Shown here: positions 1 through 5,271 of the stretch, piece by piece
Layout: each line of letters begins with the position of its first letter
Numbering within the stretch: position 1 is the stretch's first letter
From: Chthonomonas sp. UBA2387
Lineage (GTDB): Bacteria; Armatimonadota; Fimbriimonadia; Fimbriimonadales; Fimbriimonadaceae
DNA length: 10,428 bases
Assembly (NCBI GenBank): GCA_002343445.1
Contig: DDSP01000057.1
Coordinates: forward strand, 8,757-19,184
Direction of reading: 5' to 3'
Notes under the pieces: generated by a model
What the model was told of the DNA's origin: nothing
Seen by the model: only the letters and a program-made list of their open reading frames with translations
The model's database searches: none
Position numbers and translations under genes: made by a program

Positions 1-231
1 GCAACCGGACGCTGATGGTGGACCTCAGCGGCGGCAGATTCATGTGCCGATACGGCGAGGGGGACGCTTCGGACATGCCCCCGCGTTCCCTTTCGAGACT
101 TCGGCCCTTGAGTCTGGGACGACGGAACGCACCCGGCGGTCGCGGGCCGAACCTCAAGGTGACGCGAGGGAGGGCATGTGGCGGTGCCACGGCCGGACCA
201 GCATCCGGACTGTGGTCGGGGTGAGGTGCGC
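1..231. other. Unassigned left edge, no convincing gene
   Basis: No recognisable gene was found here. On the plus strand the frame beginning at base 3 is open up to a stop near base 224 and starts with the residues NRTLMVDLSGGRFMCRYGEGD. That could be the tail of a gene entering from the left, but after about 25 residues it becomes Arg/Pro/Gly-rich low-quality sequence, and I recognise no family. Bases 1-75 may therefore be the end of a truncated coding region and the rest intergenic. Both readings are weak. Confidence 0.3.
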
Positions 232-385
232 CCTCACCCCTAGCCCTTCTCCCACCGACGATGCGCCCTGGTAAGCGAAAGGTCTTCACGGTGGAAGAGG
301 GGAATCCGGGCTCCCCTCGCCTTCGCCGGGCGAACGTCCCTCAGCCCAGACCAATCGCGGCGAAGGAGAGGGGCCGGGGGTGAGG
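232..385. repeat. Palindromic intergenic repeat (REP/MITE-like), 154 bases
   Basis: The two ends form an inverted repeat. The left arm is 232-252 (starts cctcacccctagcc) and the right arm is 365-385 (ends gggggtgagg). Comparing the right arm with the reverse complement of the left arm gives 18 identical bases of 21. A smaller hairpin lies inside, with agggga at about 298-303 pairing with tcccct at about 312-317. The CCTCACCCC...CTCTCC core is a motif I recall as a dispersed intergenic repeat in many unrelated bacterial genomes. No transposase is present, so if it moves it must be mobilised in trans. The right arm ends 20 bases before the DUF559 gene. Confidence 0.6.
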
Positions 386-400
386 ATCTGCCGCAACGGC

Positions 401-406
401 TACAAT
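401..406 (+). promoter_or_regulatory. -10-like box TACAAT for the DUF559 gene
   Basis: TACAAT agrees with the bacterial -10 consensus at five of six positions. It lies 7 bases before the ATG at 414, where a transcript would be expected to begin, so a leaderless mRNA starting at that ATG is plausible. The box overlaps the earlier ATG at 405. If the box is real, translation starts at 414 and not 405. No clear -35 element was seen. Confidence 0.35.
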
Positions 407-788
407 GGGCCCGATGCCATTGCCCGGCAACGCAAGAAACAGGGCGAACAAGAACCGAGCACGTTCCCTTCGAAGGGCCGCCAACCTCTCCGAGACCCGA
501 TTCCGGCGAGGACTCAGGCGGACTTGTCCGGAGTTCACGTTCCGTTTTCAGTATCCGGTGGGACCGTACTCTCTCGACTTCTTCTGCTCGGCTGCCATGC
601 TTTGCGTGGAAGTGGACGGCGAGATCCACGATGCCGATCGCGACCTGGCTTGGGACGACTACCTGGCCGGTCTAGGCGTGCTCACCCATCGGGTGCCGTC
701 TGCAGACCTTGCAGATCCAGACCGGCTGGAGGCGCATCTCGCCGCCGTCAGGAACCTGTGCGTCGAGCGTTCCTCACACACCCAATGA
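405..788 (+). CDS. DUF559 domain protein (Vsr/PD-(D/E)xK-like endonuclease fold)
   Basis: This is a 127-residue protein, or 124 residues from the in-frame ATG at 414. It fits the compact DUF559 family, which shares the fold of very-short-patch-repair and other PD-(D/E)xK nucleases. The family pattern is readable: an Arg-rich start, a glutamate in LSETRFRRGLR (E30), FRFQYPVGPYSLDFFC (about 45-61) with D58 as a candidate metal ligand, then MLCVEVDGEIH (65-75) with E69, D71 and H75, and a C-terminal helix. These are the conserved positions of the family, whose biological role is not established. The usual RR[LF]W block is degenerate (RFRRGLR). The gene stands alone between two intergenic repeats, and DUF559 genes often sit in such repeat-rich patches. 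No SD sequence precedes either ATG. The domain call is fairly sure; activity is unproven. Confidence 0.75.
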   Translation: MGPMPLPGNARNRANKNRARSLRRAANLSETRFRRGLRRTCPEFTFRFQYPVGPYSLDFFCSAAMLCVEVDGEIHDADRDLAWDDYLAGLGVLTHRVPSADLADPDRLEAHLAAVRNLCVERSSHTQ

Positions 789-829
789 GCCCTCACCCCA
801 AGCCCCGCGCCCACCGGACGACGCGTCGG

Positions 830-1066
830 CGGGTCGAGGACCAGACTCTCGAACCGCTCCCGCCAGCCGGGGTACAGCCGCGCGTCGGGGTTCAGGAAGA
901 GGAACGCCTCGCCCTGGGCCAGCGACGCGGCTTGGTTGGCGGCCTTGGCGTAGAAGCGGTTGGTTCCGTTGGCGGCGAGGCTCACGCGGGGGCAATCGCG
1001 GGCGACGGCGCGGACGACGTCGGCGCTCCGCTCCATCGAACGCCTGTTGGAGAACCATCGGACAAC
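830..1066 (-). pseudogene. Glycosyltransferase family 2 remnant
   Basis: The minus strand encodes about 79 residues that read as the middle of a GT2 (WbbL/rhamnosyltransferase-like) domain. Recognisable parts are RSMERSADVVRAVARD, then PRVSLAANGTNRFYAKAANQ, and AQGEAFLFLNPDARLYPGW. The last corresponds to the family's 'LNPD' donor and metal-binding region, and the earlier 'NG.N..fa.a.N' pattern is also typical. The N-terminal strand with its 'VVDN.StDgS' start is missing or garbled, and so is everything after the LNPD block. The surrounding open frame (659-1354) runs antisense through the DUF559 gene and into repeat sequence on both sides, so no intact protein of the usual 250-350 residues can be made. 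I read it as a decayed fragment of a formerly longer cell-surface glycosylation gene. Its limits are approximate. Confidence 0.55.
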
Positions 1067-1214
1067 GTCCAGAAAACCGACTCGGGGTTGACAAACCCCT
1101 CGCTCGCGGCGAAAAGACAAGGATGATCCCCGACAGTGAAACAGCTCTTCGAGTGGGAGAATCGGCGAGAGCAGACTTGCCGACCACTGCCGACGCTCGC
1201 GGGGGGACCTGAAT

Positions 1215-1235
1215 GTGAATCGTGAATCGTGAACC
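1215..1235. repeat. Three tandem 7-base units
   Basis: GTGAATC occurs twice in a row (1215-1221 and 1222-1228) and is followed by GTGAACC (1229-1235). It lies 28 bases before the hairpin repeat, within the gene-free stretch. It has no evident function and could be a slippage product or the edge of a repeat element. Confidence 0.6.
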
Positions 1236-1262
1236 CGAAGGCAGCCTGCCGACCCAATGGGA

Positions 1263-1321
1263 CCACCCCGGCCTGCGGCCACCCCTCCAAAGGAGGGGAA
1301 TTCCGGAGAGTGCCAAGGTGG
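1263..1321. repeat. Hairpin-rich intergenic repeat (REP-like)
   Basis: A 59-base element bounded by a short inverted repeat, CCACC (1263-1267) and GGTGG (1317-1321). Inside are two successive hairpins: ggcc-tgc-ggcc at 1270-1280, and a perfect 7-bp stem with an AAA loop, cccctcc-aaa-ggagggg, at 1282-1298. I recall elements of this form (CCACCCC...CCCCTCC...GGAGGGGAATT) as dispersed intergenic repeats in several bacterial phyla. It starts about 65 bases past the trpB stop on the trpB transcript side. It could stop or stabilise that transcript, but it lacks a U-tract, so it is not a standard terminator. Confidence 0.5.
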
Positions 1322-1385
1322 CGCGGCCGAGCCCGCATGGTGAACCAGACCCACGGGGACGAACGCCGAGCCAGACGCTCCAGGT

Positions 1386-2564
1386 TTACAGCCGCAGCAG
1401 CCGAGAGGCGGATTCCATGTCCTTGTCGCCTCGGCCGCTCATGTTCACCAGCACCCGCTCGCCGGGGCGGAAGGCGGGGGTGCGGAGCAGGGCGAACGCG
1501 TGGGCCGATTCGAACGCGGGGATCAGGCCTTCGCGCTCGGCCACCCAGCGGAACGCCGACAGGGCCTCGTCGTCGGTCACCGACGTGTATTCGGCCCGCC
1601 CCGAATCCTTCAGGTGCGAGTGTTCCGCGCCGACGCCCGGATAGTCCAGACCCGCCGAGACCGAGTGCGTCCCAATCACCTGGCCATGTTCGTCCTGCAT
1701 CAGGTAGCTGAACGAGCCGTGCAGCACGCCGGGCGAACCGGCGGTGAGCGGGGCGGCGTGCTGGCCCGTTTCGATGCCCAAGCCGCCCGCTTCCACGCCG
1801 ACCAGCCGCACTTTTGAATCCGGCACGAACGCATGGAAGAATCCGATGGCGTTGGAGCCGCCCCCCACGCAGGCGACCGCCGCCTCGGGCAACCGGCCGT
1901 AACGCTCCACATACTGCGCCCGCGCCTCGATTCCGATGACGGATTGCAGTTCGCGCACCAGGTAGGGGTAGGGGTGCGGGCCGGCAGCGGTGCCGATGAT
2001 GTAGTGCGTGTCCCGAACGTTGGTCACCCAGTCGCGCATGGCTTCGTTGAGCGCGTCTTTGAGCGTGCGCGTTCCGCTTGAGACGGGCACGACTTCGGCG
2101 CCCAGCAGCTTCATGCGGAAGACGTTGATCTTCTGCCGCTCGCAGTCTTCCTCGCCCATGTAGACGATGCACTTCAGTCCGAAGAGGGCGCACACCGTGG
2201 CCGTGGCGACCCCGTGCTGGCCAGCGCCCGTCTCCGCGATGATACGTTTTTTGCCCATGCGCAGCGCCAGCAGGCCCTGCCCGAGCGCGTTGTTGATCTT
2301 GTGCGCTCCCGTGTGGCACAGGTCTTCGCGCTTGACCACCACGTGCAGTCCCGTGTCCTCGCTCAGCCGCTTGGCTTCGGTGAGCGGGGTCGGGCGTCCC
2401 ACGTACTCGCGGCTGAGGCGCTCGAACTCTCCCCGAAAGCCGGGATCGGCCCATGCCTCGCGAAAGGAGGCGTCGAGCTCGTCCAGGGCGGGGATGAGGG
2501 TTTCGGGCACGTATCGCCCGCCAAAGGCGCCGAACCGGCCGCGGGCATCGGGAAGCGTGGACAT
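1386..2564 (-). CDS. trpB: Tryptophan synthase beta chain
   Basis: TrpB is the pyridoxal-phosphate subunit that joins indole and L-serine to make L-tryptophan in the cytoplasm, normally as an alpha2-beta2 complex with TrpA. The 392-residue product is full length for the family. Visible hallmarks are GRFGAFGGRYVPETL near the N-terminus, KREDLCHTGAHKINN with the PLP lysine K89, ETGAGQHG with the catalytic glutamate E111, the phosphate-binding loop GGGSNAIG (234-241), GLDYPGVG with D307, ESAHA (352-356), and SGRGDKD with the ring-nitrogen serine S376. It is the canonical TrpB1 type, not TrpB2. The ATG at 2564 gives the standard N-terminus. No SD sequence is seen, but a TAGAAT box lies 8 bases upstream. 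No trpA or other trp gene lies in the window, so trpB stands apart from a trp operon, at least on the visible side. It is divergent from the sugar transporter operon. Confidence 0.97.
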   Translation of the reverse strand: MSTLPDARGRFGAFGGRYVPETLIPALDELDASFREAWADPGFRGEFERLSREYVGRPTPLTEAKRLSEDTGLHVVVKREDLCHTGAHKINNALGQGLLALRMGKKRIIAETGAGQHGVATATVCALFGLKCIVYMGEEDCERQKINVFRMKLLGAEVVPVSSGTRTLKDALNEAMRDWVTNVRDTHYIIGTAAGPHPYPYLVRELQSVIGIEARAQYVERYGRLPEAAVACVGGGSNAIGFFHAFVPDSKVRLVGVEAGGLGIETGQHAAPLTAGSPGVLHGSFSYLMQDEHGQVIGTHSVSAGLDYPGVGAEHSHLKDSGRAEYTSVTDDEALSAFRWVAEREGLIPAFESAHAFALLRTPAFRPGERVLVNMSGRGDKDMESASRLLRL

Positions 2565-2572
2565 TCGGTTCT

Positions 2573-2578
2573 ATTCTA
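2573..2578 (-). promoter_or_regulatory. -10-like box TAGAAT for trpB
   Basis: Read on the minus strand, TAGAAT matches the -10 consensus at five of six positions and ends 8 bases before the trpB ATG. The predicted transcription start therefore falls at or next to the ATG, giving a leaderless or nearly leaderless mRNA. This fits the lack of any SD motif. No convincing -35 hexamer was found at 16-18 bases. Confidence 0.4.
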
Positions 2579-2620
2579 CGCGTGTCGTCCTTCCGAGCGT
2601 CGGCGGCGTTCGCGTTGCGC

Positions 2621-2626
2621 TAACAT
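2621..2626 (+). promoter_or_regulatory. -10-like box TAACAT for the transporter operon
   Basis: TAACAT keeps the important first, second, fifth and sixth positions of the -10 consensus. It ends 12 bases before the ATG at 2639, predicting a 5' leader of only a few bases. The first three bases are also an in-frame TAA stop for the downstream gene, which fixes that gene's earliest possible start. It lies back to back with the trpB box in the 74-base divergent spacer. No -35 motif was recognised. Confidence 0.3.
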
Positions 2627-2638
2627 CCTCGGCAAGCC

Positions 2639-4342
2639 ATGACCGCACGCCCGCCAGATCCCGCCGAGACCCAGGGCGGCTTGCGCGTGGAAGGGCTGGC
2701 CCGGGAAGGCGTGTTCCAGGACGTGGCTTTTCGGGTTCGGCCGGGCGAAGTGGTGGCACTGGCTGGGCTGGTGGGTTCCGGGCGTTCTGAGGTCGTGCGC
2801 GTCGTGTTCGGGCTCGACCCTCGCGGGGGGCGCGTGTGGGCCAACGGTCGCGCGGTCGGCAGCGTGCGGGACGCCATCGCCGCCGGCGTTGCTCTGGTTC
2901 CCGAAGATCGGCAGCACGAGGGCCTGGTCCTGCCGATGAGCATCGAGGACAACCTCGGCCTGGTGGCCCGTTCGGGTCAGCCCCTGTTGCGTCGGTCTTC
3001 GGACGAGCGCGAGCGCACCCGCCAGGCCCGGGAGCGGTTGGACATCCGCATGGCCTCCGCCTCCGATCCCGTGGCTTCGCTCTCGGGCGGCAACCAGCAG
3101 AAGGTGCTGCTCGGCAAGTGGTTGGCGGGCGAACCGACGATCCTGCTGCTCGACGAGCCGACGCGCGGCGTGGACGTGGGGGCCAAAGCGCAGATCCACC
3201 GCCGCATCCGCGAACTGGCCGACTCGGGCGCGGCCGTGCTCGTCGTGTCTTCGGAGATCCCGGAGGTGTTGGCGCTGGCCGACCGAGTGCTGGTCATGCG
3301 CGAGGGTCGCATCGCCGGTGAACTGGACCGCGCCTCGGCCTCGCCCGAGGCGATTCTCGGTTTGGCGTTGCCCGATGGTGCGGCTCAGGACCAGCGCACG
3401 ACCCCTTGGCGCGCCTCGCGGACCACCATCGGATGGGCGCTGTTGGCCTTGTTGGCAGCCTGCTCGTTGGCGAATCCGGCGTTTGCTTCTTTGGACAACC
3501 TGCGCGACCTGCTGGTCAAGACCGCTCCCGCCCTCATCGTCGGTTCGGCTCTGACTCTGGTCGTCTTGGCTCGCGAGATCGACATTTCGGTGGGTTCGCT
3601 CATGGGCCTGTGCGCAGCGGTGATGGGGATCGCCACGTCTGCCGACCGGATGGAGCTGCCTCCGTGGGTGGGCGTGGCGGCGTGCCTGGGCGTCGGGGTG
3701 TTGGGCGGGTTGTTGAACGGCGCGATCGTGGCTTGGGGCCGCGTGCCTTCGATCATCGCGACGCTCGGCACGCTGACCGTTTTCCGGGGAGCCACGGAGT
3801 TGCTGCTCGGCGGGCGGTGGATCGAGCGGATGCCCGAGGGCTTGCGCGCGTTTGGGACCGGCGGCCTCGGCGGCGTACCTTACTCGGTGCTGGCGGCGCT
3901 GGTCTTTGCGTTGGCGATGGGCGTGCTGGCGCACCGCACGCCGTTCGGGCTGCGCGTTCGGGCGTTGGGCTCAGCGCCCCGTTCGGCCGAGATGGTCGGT
4001 GTGCCTGGGGCGCGTCTTCGCTGGATGCTGTTCGGATTGACCGGGCTGGCGTGCGGGGTGGCTGCTTTGTTCTCGGCGACCCAGTTGCGGGTCGTCGAAT
4101 CGGGGTTCGGCTCGGGATTCGAGCTGGTGGCGGTGGCCTCGGTGATCGTGGGCGGCACCTCGATCCAGGGTGGGCGGGGAACCGTGCTGGGGACAGTGTT
4201 CGCGGCGTGGCTTCTAGGCAGCCTGTCCACGGTGCTCATCTTCCTGCGCTTGGGCGAGGCGGCGACGTATTGGGAGCGCATGGCGCAGGGCGTGTTGATC
4301 TTGGCGGCTGTTCTGCTCGATCGCAGCCGGAGGGCTTCTTGA
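2639..4342 (+). CDS. Sugar ABC transporter ATPase-permease fusion, single degenerate NBD (RbsA-C half + RbsC-like)
   Basis: This 567-residue protein of a CUT2-class sugar importer fuses an ATPase part (about 14-245) to a complete RbsC/BPD_transp_2 permease (about 262-565). The ATPase part matches the C-terminal half of RbsA/RhaT/MglA-type proteins: GLVGSGRSE (43-51), VPEDRQHEGL (87-96), LSGGNQQK (148-155), ILLLDEPTRGVDVGAK (168-183) and SSEIPEV (204-210). As usual for that half, the Walker A lysine is Arg (R49), the Q-loop position is Glu (E89) and the H-loop His is Ser (S205). The N-terminal NBD that normally supplies these residues is absent, and an in-frame TAA at 2621 rules out a longer form. 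The permease shows EIDISVGS (313-320), PSIIATLGTLTVFRG (370-384) and a GGTSIQGG loop (505-512), with many hydrophobic segments. It is translationally coupled to the second permease through a 4-base overlap. The transporter class is very likely; whether it works without a partner NBD is open. Confidence 0.9.
   Translation: MTARPPDPAETQGGLRVEGLAREGVFQDVAFRVRPGEVVALAGLVGSGRSEVVRVVFGLDPRGGRVWANGRAVGSVRDAIAAGVALVPEDRQHEGLVLPMSIEDNLGLVARSGQPLLRRSSDERERTRQARERLDIRMASASDPVASLSGGNQQKVLLGKWLAGEPTILLLDEPTRGVDVGAKAQIHRRIRELADSGAAVLVVSSEIPEVLALADRVLVMREGRIAGELDRASASPEAILGLALPDGAAQDQRTTPWRASRTTIGWALLALLAACSLANPAFASLDNLRDLLVKTAPALIVGSALTLVVLAREIDISVGSLMGLCAAVMGIATSADRMELPPWVGVAACLGVGVLGGLLNGAIVAWGRVPSIIATLGTLTVFRGATELLLGGRWIERMPEGLRAFGTGGLGGVPYSVLAALVFALAMGVLAHRTPFGLRVRALGSAPRSAEMVGVPGARLRWMLFGLTGLACGVAALFSATQLRVVESGFGSGFELVAVASVIVGGTSIQGGRGTVLGTVFAAWLLGSLSTVLIFLRLGEAATYWERMAQGVLILAAVLLDRSRRAS
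4329..4341 (+). promoter_or_regulatory. RBS and TTG start of the second permease
   Basis: GGAGGG (4329-4334) lies 4 bases before TTG (4339-4341). The TTG overlaps the TGA of the fusion gene (4340-4342), making a TTGA junction typical of termination-reinitiation coupling. The strong SD decides for this rare TTG start. Upstream in-frame starts would place the N-terminus deep inside the fusion gene, where this frame makes no permease-like sequence. Confidence 0.7.
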
Positions 4343-5271
4343 GTTTCCTTCGCTCGCGGGAGTTTGCGTTGGCGCTGATTCTGGCCGCGATGTTGCTGGC
4401 GGCGTGGCGGCTCGATCCACGGTTCGTGCAGCCCCGGGCGCAGATGCTGCTGGCCACCCACGTTTGGGAACTCGCCATCGTGGCGGTGCCGATGCTGCTG
4501 ATCGTGCTCTCGCGCGGGATTGACCTCTCGGTGGGCTCGACGGTGGCGCTTGCCGGGGTTTGCCTGGGGTTGGCGCACGAGCGGGGCGCTCCACCGGCAC
4601 TGGCGATCTTGGCGGCCCTCTGCGTAGGGGCTGCCGCGGGGGCGTTGAACGGCTGGTGCGTGGCGCGGTGGGGGGTTCATCCGCTCATCGCGACGTTGGC
4701 GACGATGGCCGCGTTTCGAGGTTTGGCCGAGGGCGTGACGCTGGCGAGACCCATTTCGGGCTACCCGGAGGCGATCGCCCGCTGGAGTCAGGCTCCTTGG
4801 CCGACGGCGCTGTTTCTGTTGCTGGCGGGGGCGGCGGCGTTCGTGCTGGCGCGGACGGTTTGGGGCCGCTGGATCGTGGCCGTCGGCTACGAGGAGCGCG
4901 CCGCCAGGTTCGCGGGCATCCCGGTGGACCGGTTGAAGCTGGCACTGTACACGGTCTCGGGGGCGTGCTGCGGATTGGCGGCGGTGTTGTTGGTCGCCCG
5001 CAACAACACGGCCAAAGCCGACATGGGCATGGGGCTGGAGCTGGAAGCGATCACGGCCGTCGTTCTGGGGGGCGCGAGCATCGACGGCGGGAAGGGTAAG
5101 GTTTCTGGACTGGTGCTCGGGTTGGCGCTCATCCACTTCACGCGCGAGTTCGTGAGCTGGCATTGGAAGCGGACCGAACTCAACTTGGTGGTGATCGGCG
5201 CGTTGCTGATCGCGGCCGTGTTGTTGGAGCGTGCGCTCGACTCGGGCAAGGGTTCTCGGAGAACGTCATGA
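4339..5271 (+). CDS. Sugar ABC transporter permease (RhaQ/LsrD/RbsC-like)
   Basis: This 310-residue inner-membrane permease belongs to the branched BPD_transp_2 family and would form half of the sugar translocation channel. It begins MSFLRSREFALALIL from the TTG start, leading directly into a first membrane segment (about 9-22). Family marks are LSRGIDLSVGS (57-67), GVHPLIATLATMAAFRG (112-128), a cytoplasmic coupling loop GYEERAARFAGIPVDRLK (183-200), and LGGASIDGGKGKVSG (243-257). Eight or more hydrophobic stretches can be seen, and the length is normal. It is clearly different in sequence from the permease half of the preceding fusion, so the channel is probably a heterodimer, as in RhaP/RhaQ and LsrC/LsrD systems. 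It overlaps the previous gene by 4 bases and the binding-protein gene by 4 bases. Confidence 0.93.
   Translation: MSFLRSREFALALILAAMLLAAWRLDPRFVQPRAQMLLATHVWELAIVAVPMLLIVLSRGIDLSVGSTVALAGVCLGLAHERGAPPALAILAALCVGAAAGALNGWCVARWGVHPLIATLATMAAFRGLAEGVTLARPISGYPEAIARWSQAPWPTALFLLLAGAAAFVLARTVWGRWIVAVGYEERAARFAGIPVDRLKLALYTVSGACCGLAAVLLVARNNTAKADMGMGLELEAITAVVLGGASIDGGKGKVSGLVLGLALIHFTREFVSWHWKRTELNLVVIGALLIAAVLLERALDSGKGSRRTS
5258..5271 (+). promoter_or_regulatory. RBS and ATGA overlap before the binding-protein gene
   Basis: GGAG (5258-5261) precedes the ATG at 5268-5270 by 6 bases, and that ATG overlaps the permease stop TGA (5269-5271). This junction fixes the start of the lipoprotein and indicates coupled translation. 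Starting here gives a proper signal peptide, whereas the longer open frame upstream does not. Confidence 0.75.

Larger units (their letters stand above)
1067..1385. other. Gene-free stretch downstream of trpB
   Basis: No coding sequence is supported here. The stretch holds a 7-base tandem repeat (1215-1235) and a hairpin-rich intergenic repeat (1263-1321), each listed separately. The remaining bases give no recognisable protein on either strand. A short continuation of the open frame upstream of the GT2 remnant has no family resemblance. Confidence 0.5.

Noticed and set aside
1282..1298. Intrinsic terminator for trpB
   Set aside because: The hairpin is perfect but short and has no T-run on either strand. 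It fits better as part of a dispersed repeat.
659..1354. Intact 231-residue glycosyltransferase gene
   Set aside because: Only about 79 internal residues resemble GT2. The rest is antisense to DUF559 or lies in repeats.
982..2454. 490-residue minus-strand open frame overlapping trpB
   Set aside because: It is a shifted-frame shadow of trpB: Arg/Gly/Ala-rich, no family resemblance, while the other frame gives a perfect TrpB.
2167..2790. A possible first NBD in a shifted frame upstream of 2639
   Set aside because: I read the plus-strand frame that runs through 2639. It is antisense to trpB, has no Walker A or signature motif, and adds nothing to explain the missing domain.
2576..3934. 452-residue minus-strand open frame
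   Set aside because: It is antisense to the transporter fusion, His/Gln/Arg-rich, and typical of antisense frames in high-GC genes.
3406..4338. Upstream extension of the second permease frame
   Set aside because: Within this stretch the same bases encode the RbsC-like permease in another frame. The extension is Arg/Gly-rich noise, and the TTG at 4339 has a strong SD.
3880..5163. 427-residue minus-strand open frame
   Set aside because: It is antisense to the permeases with no domain pattern; the plus strand encodes clear membrane proteins.
5163..5267. Longer N-terminus for the binding protein
   Set aside because: The residues before the ATG at 5268 overlap the permease and would mask the lipoprotein signal. 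The ATGA junction with an SD supports 5268.
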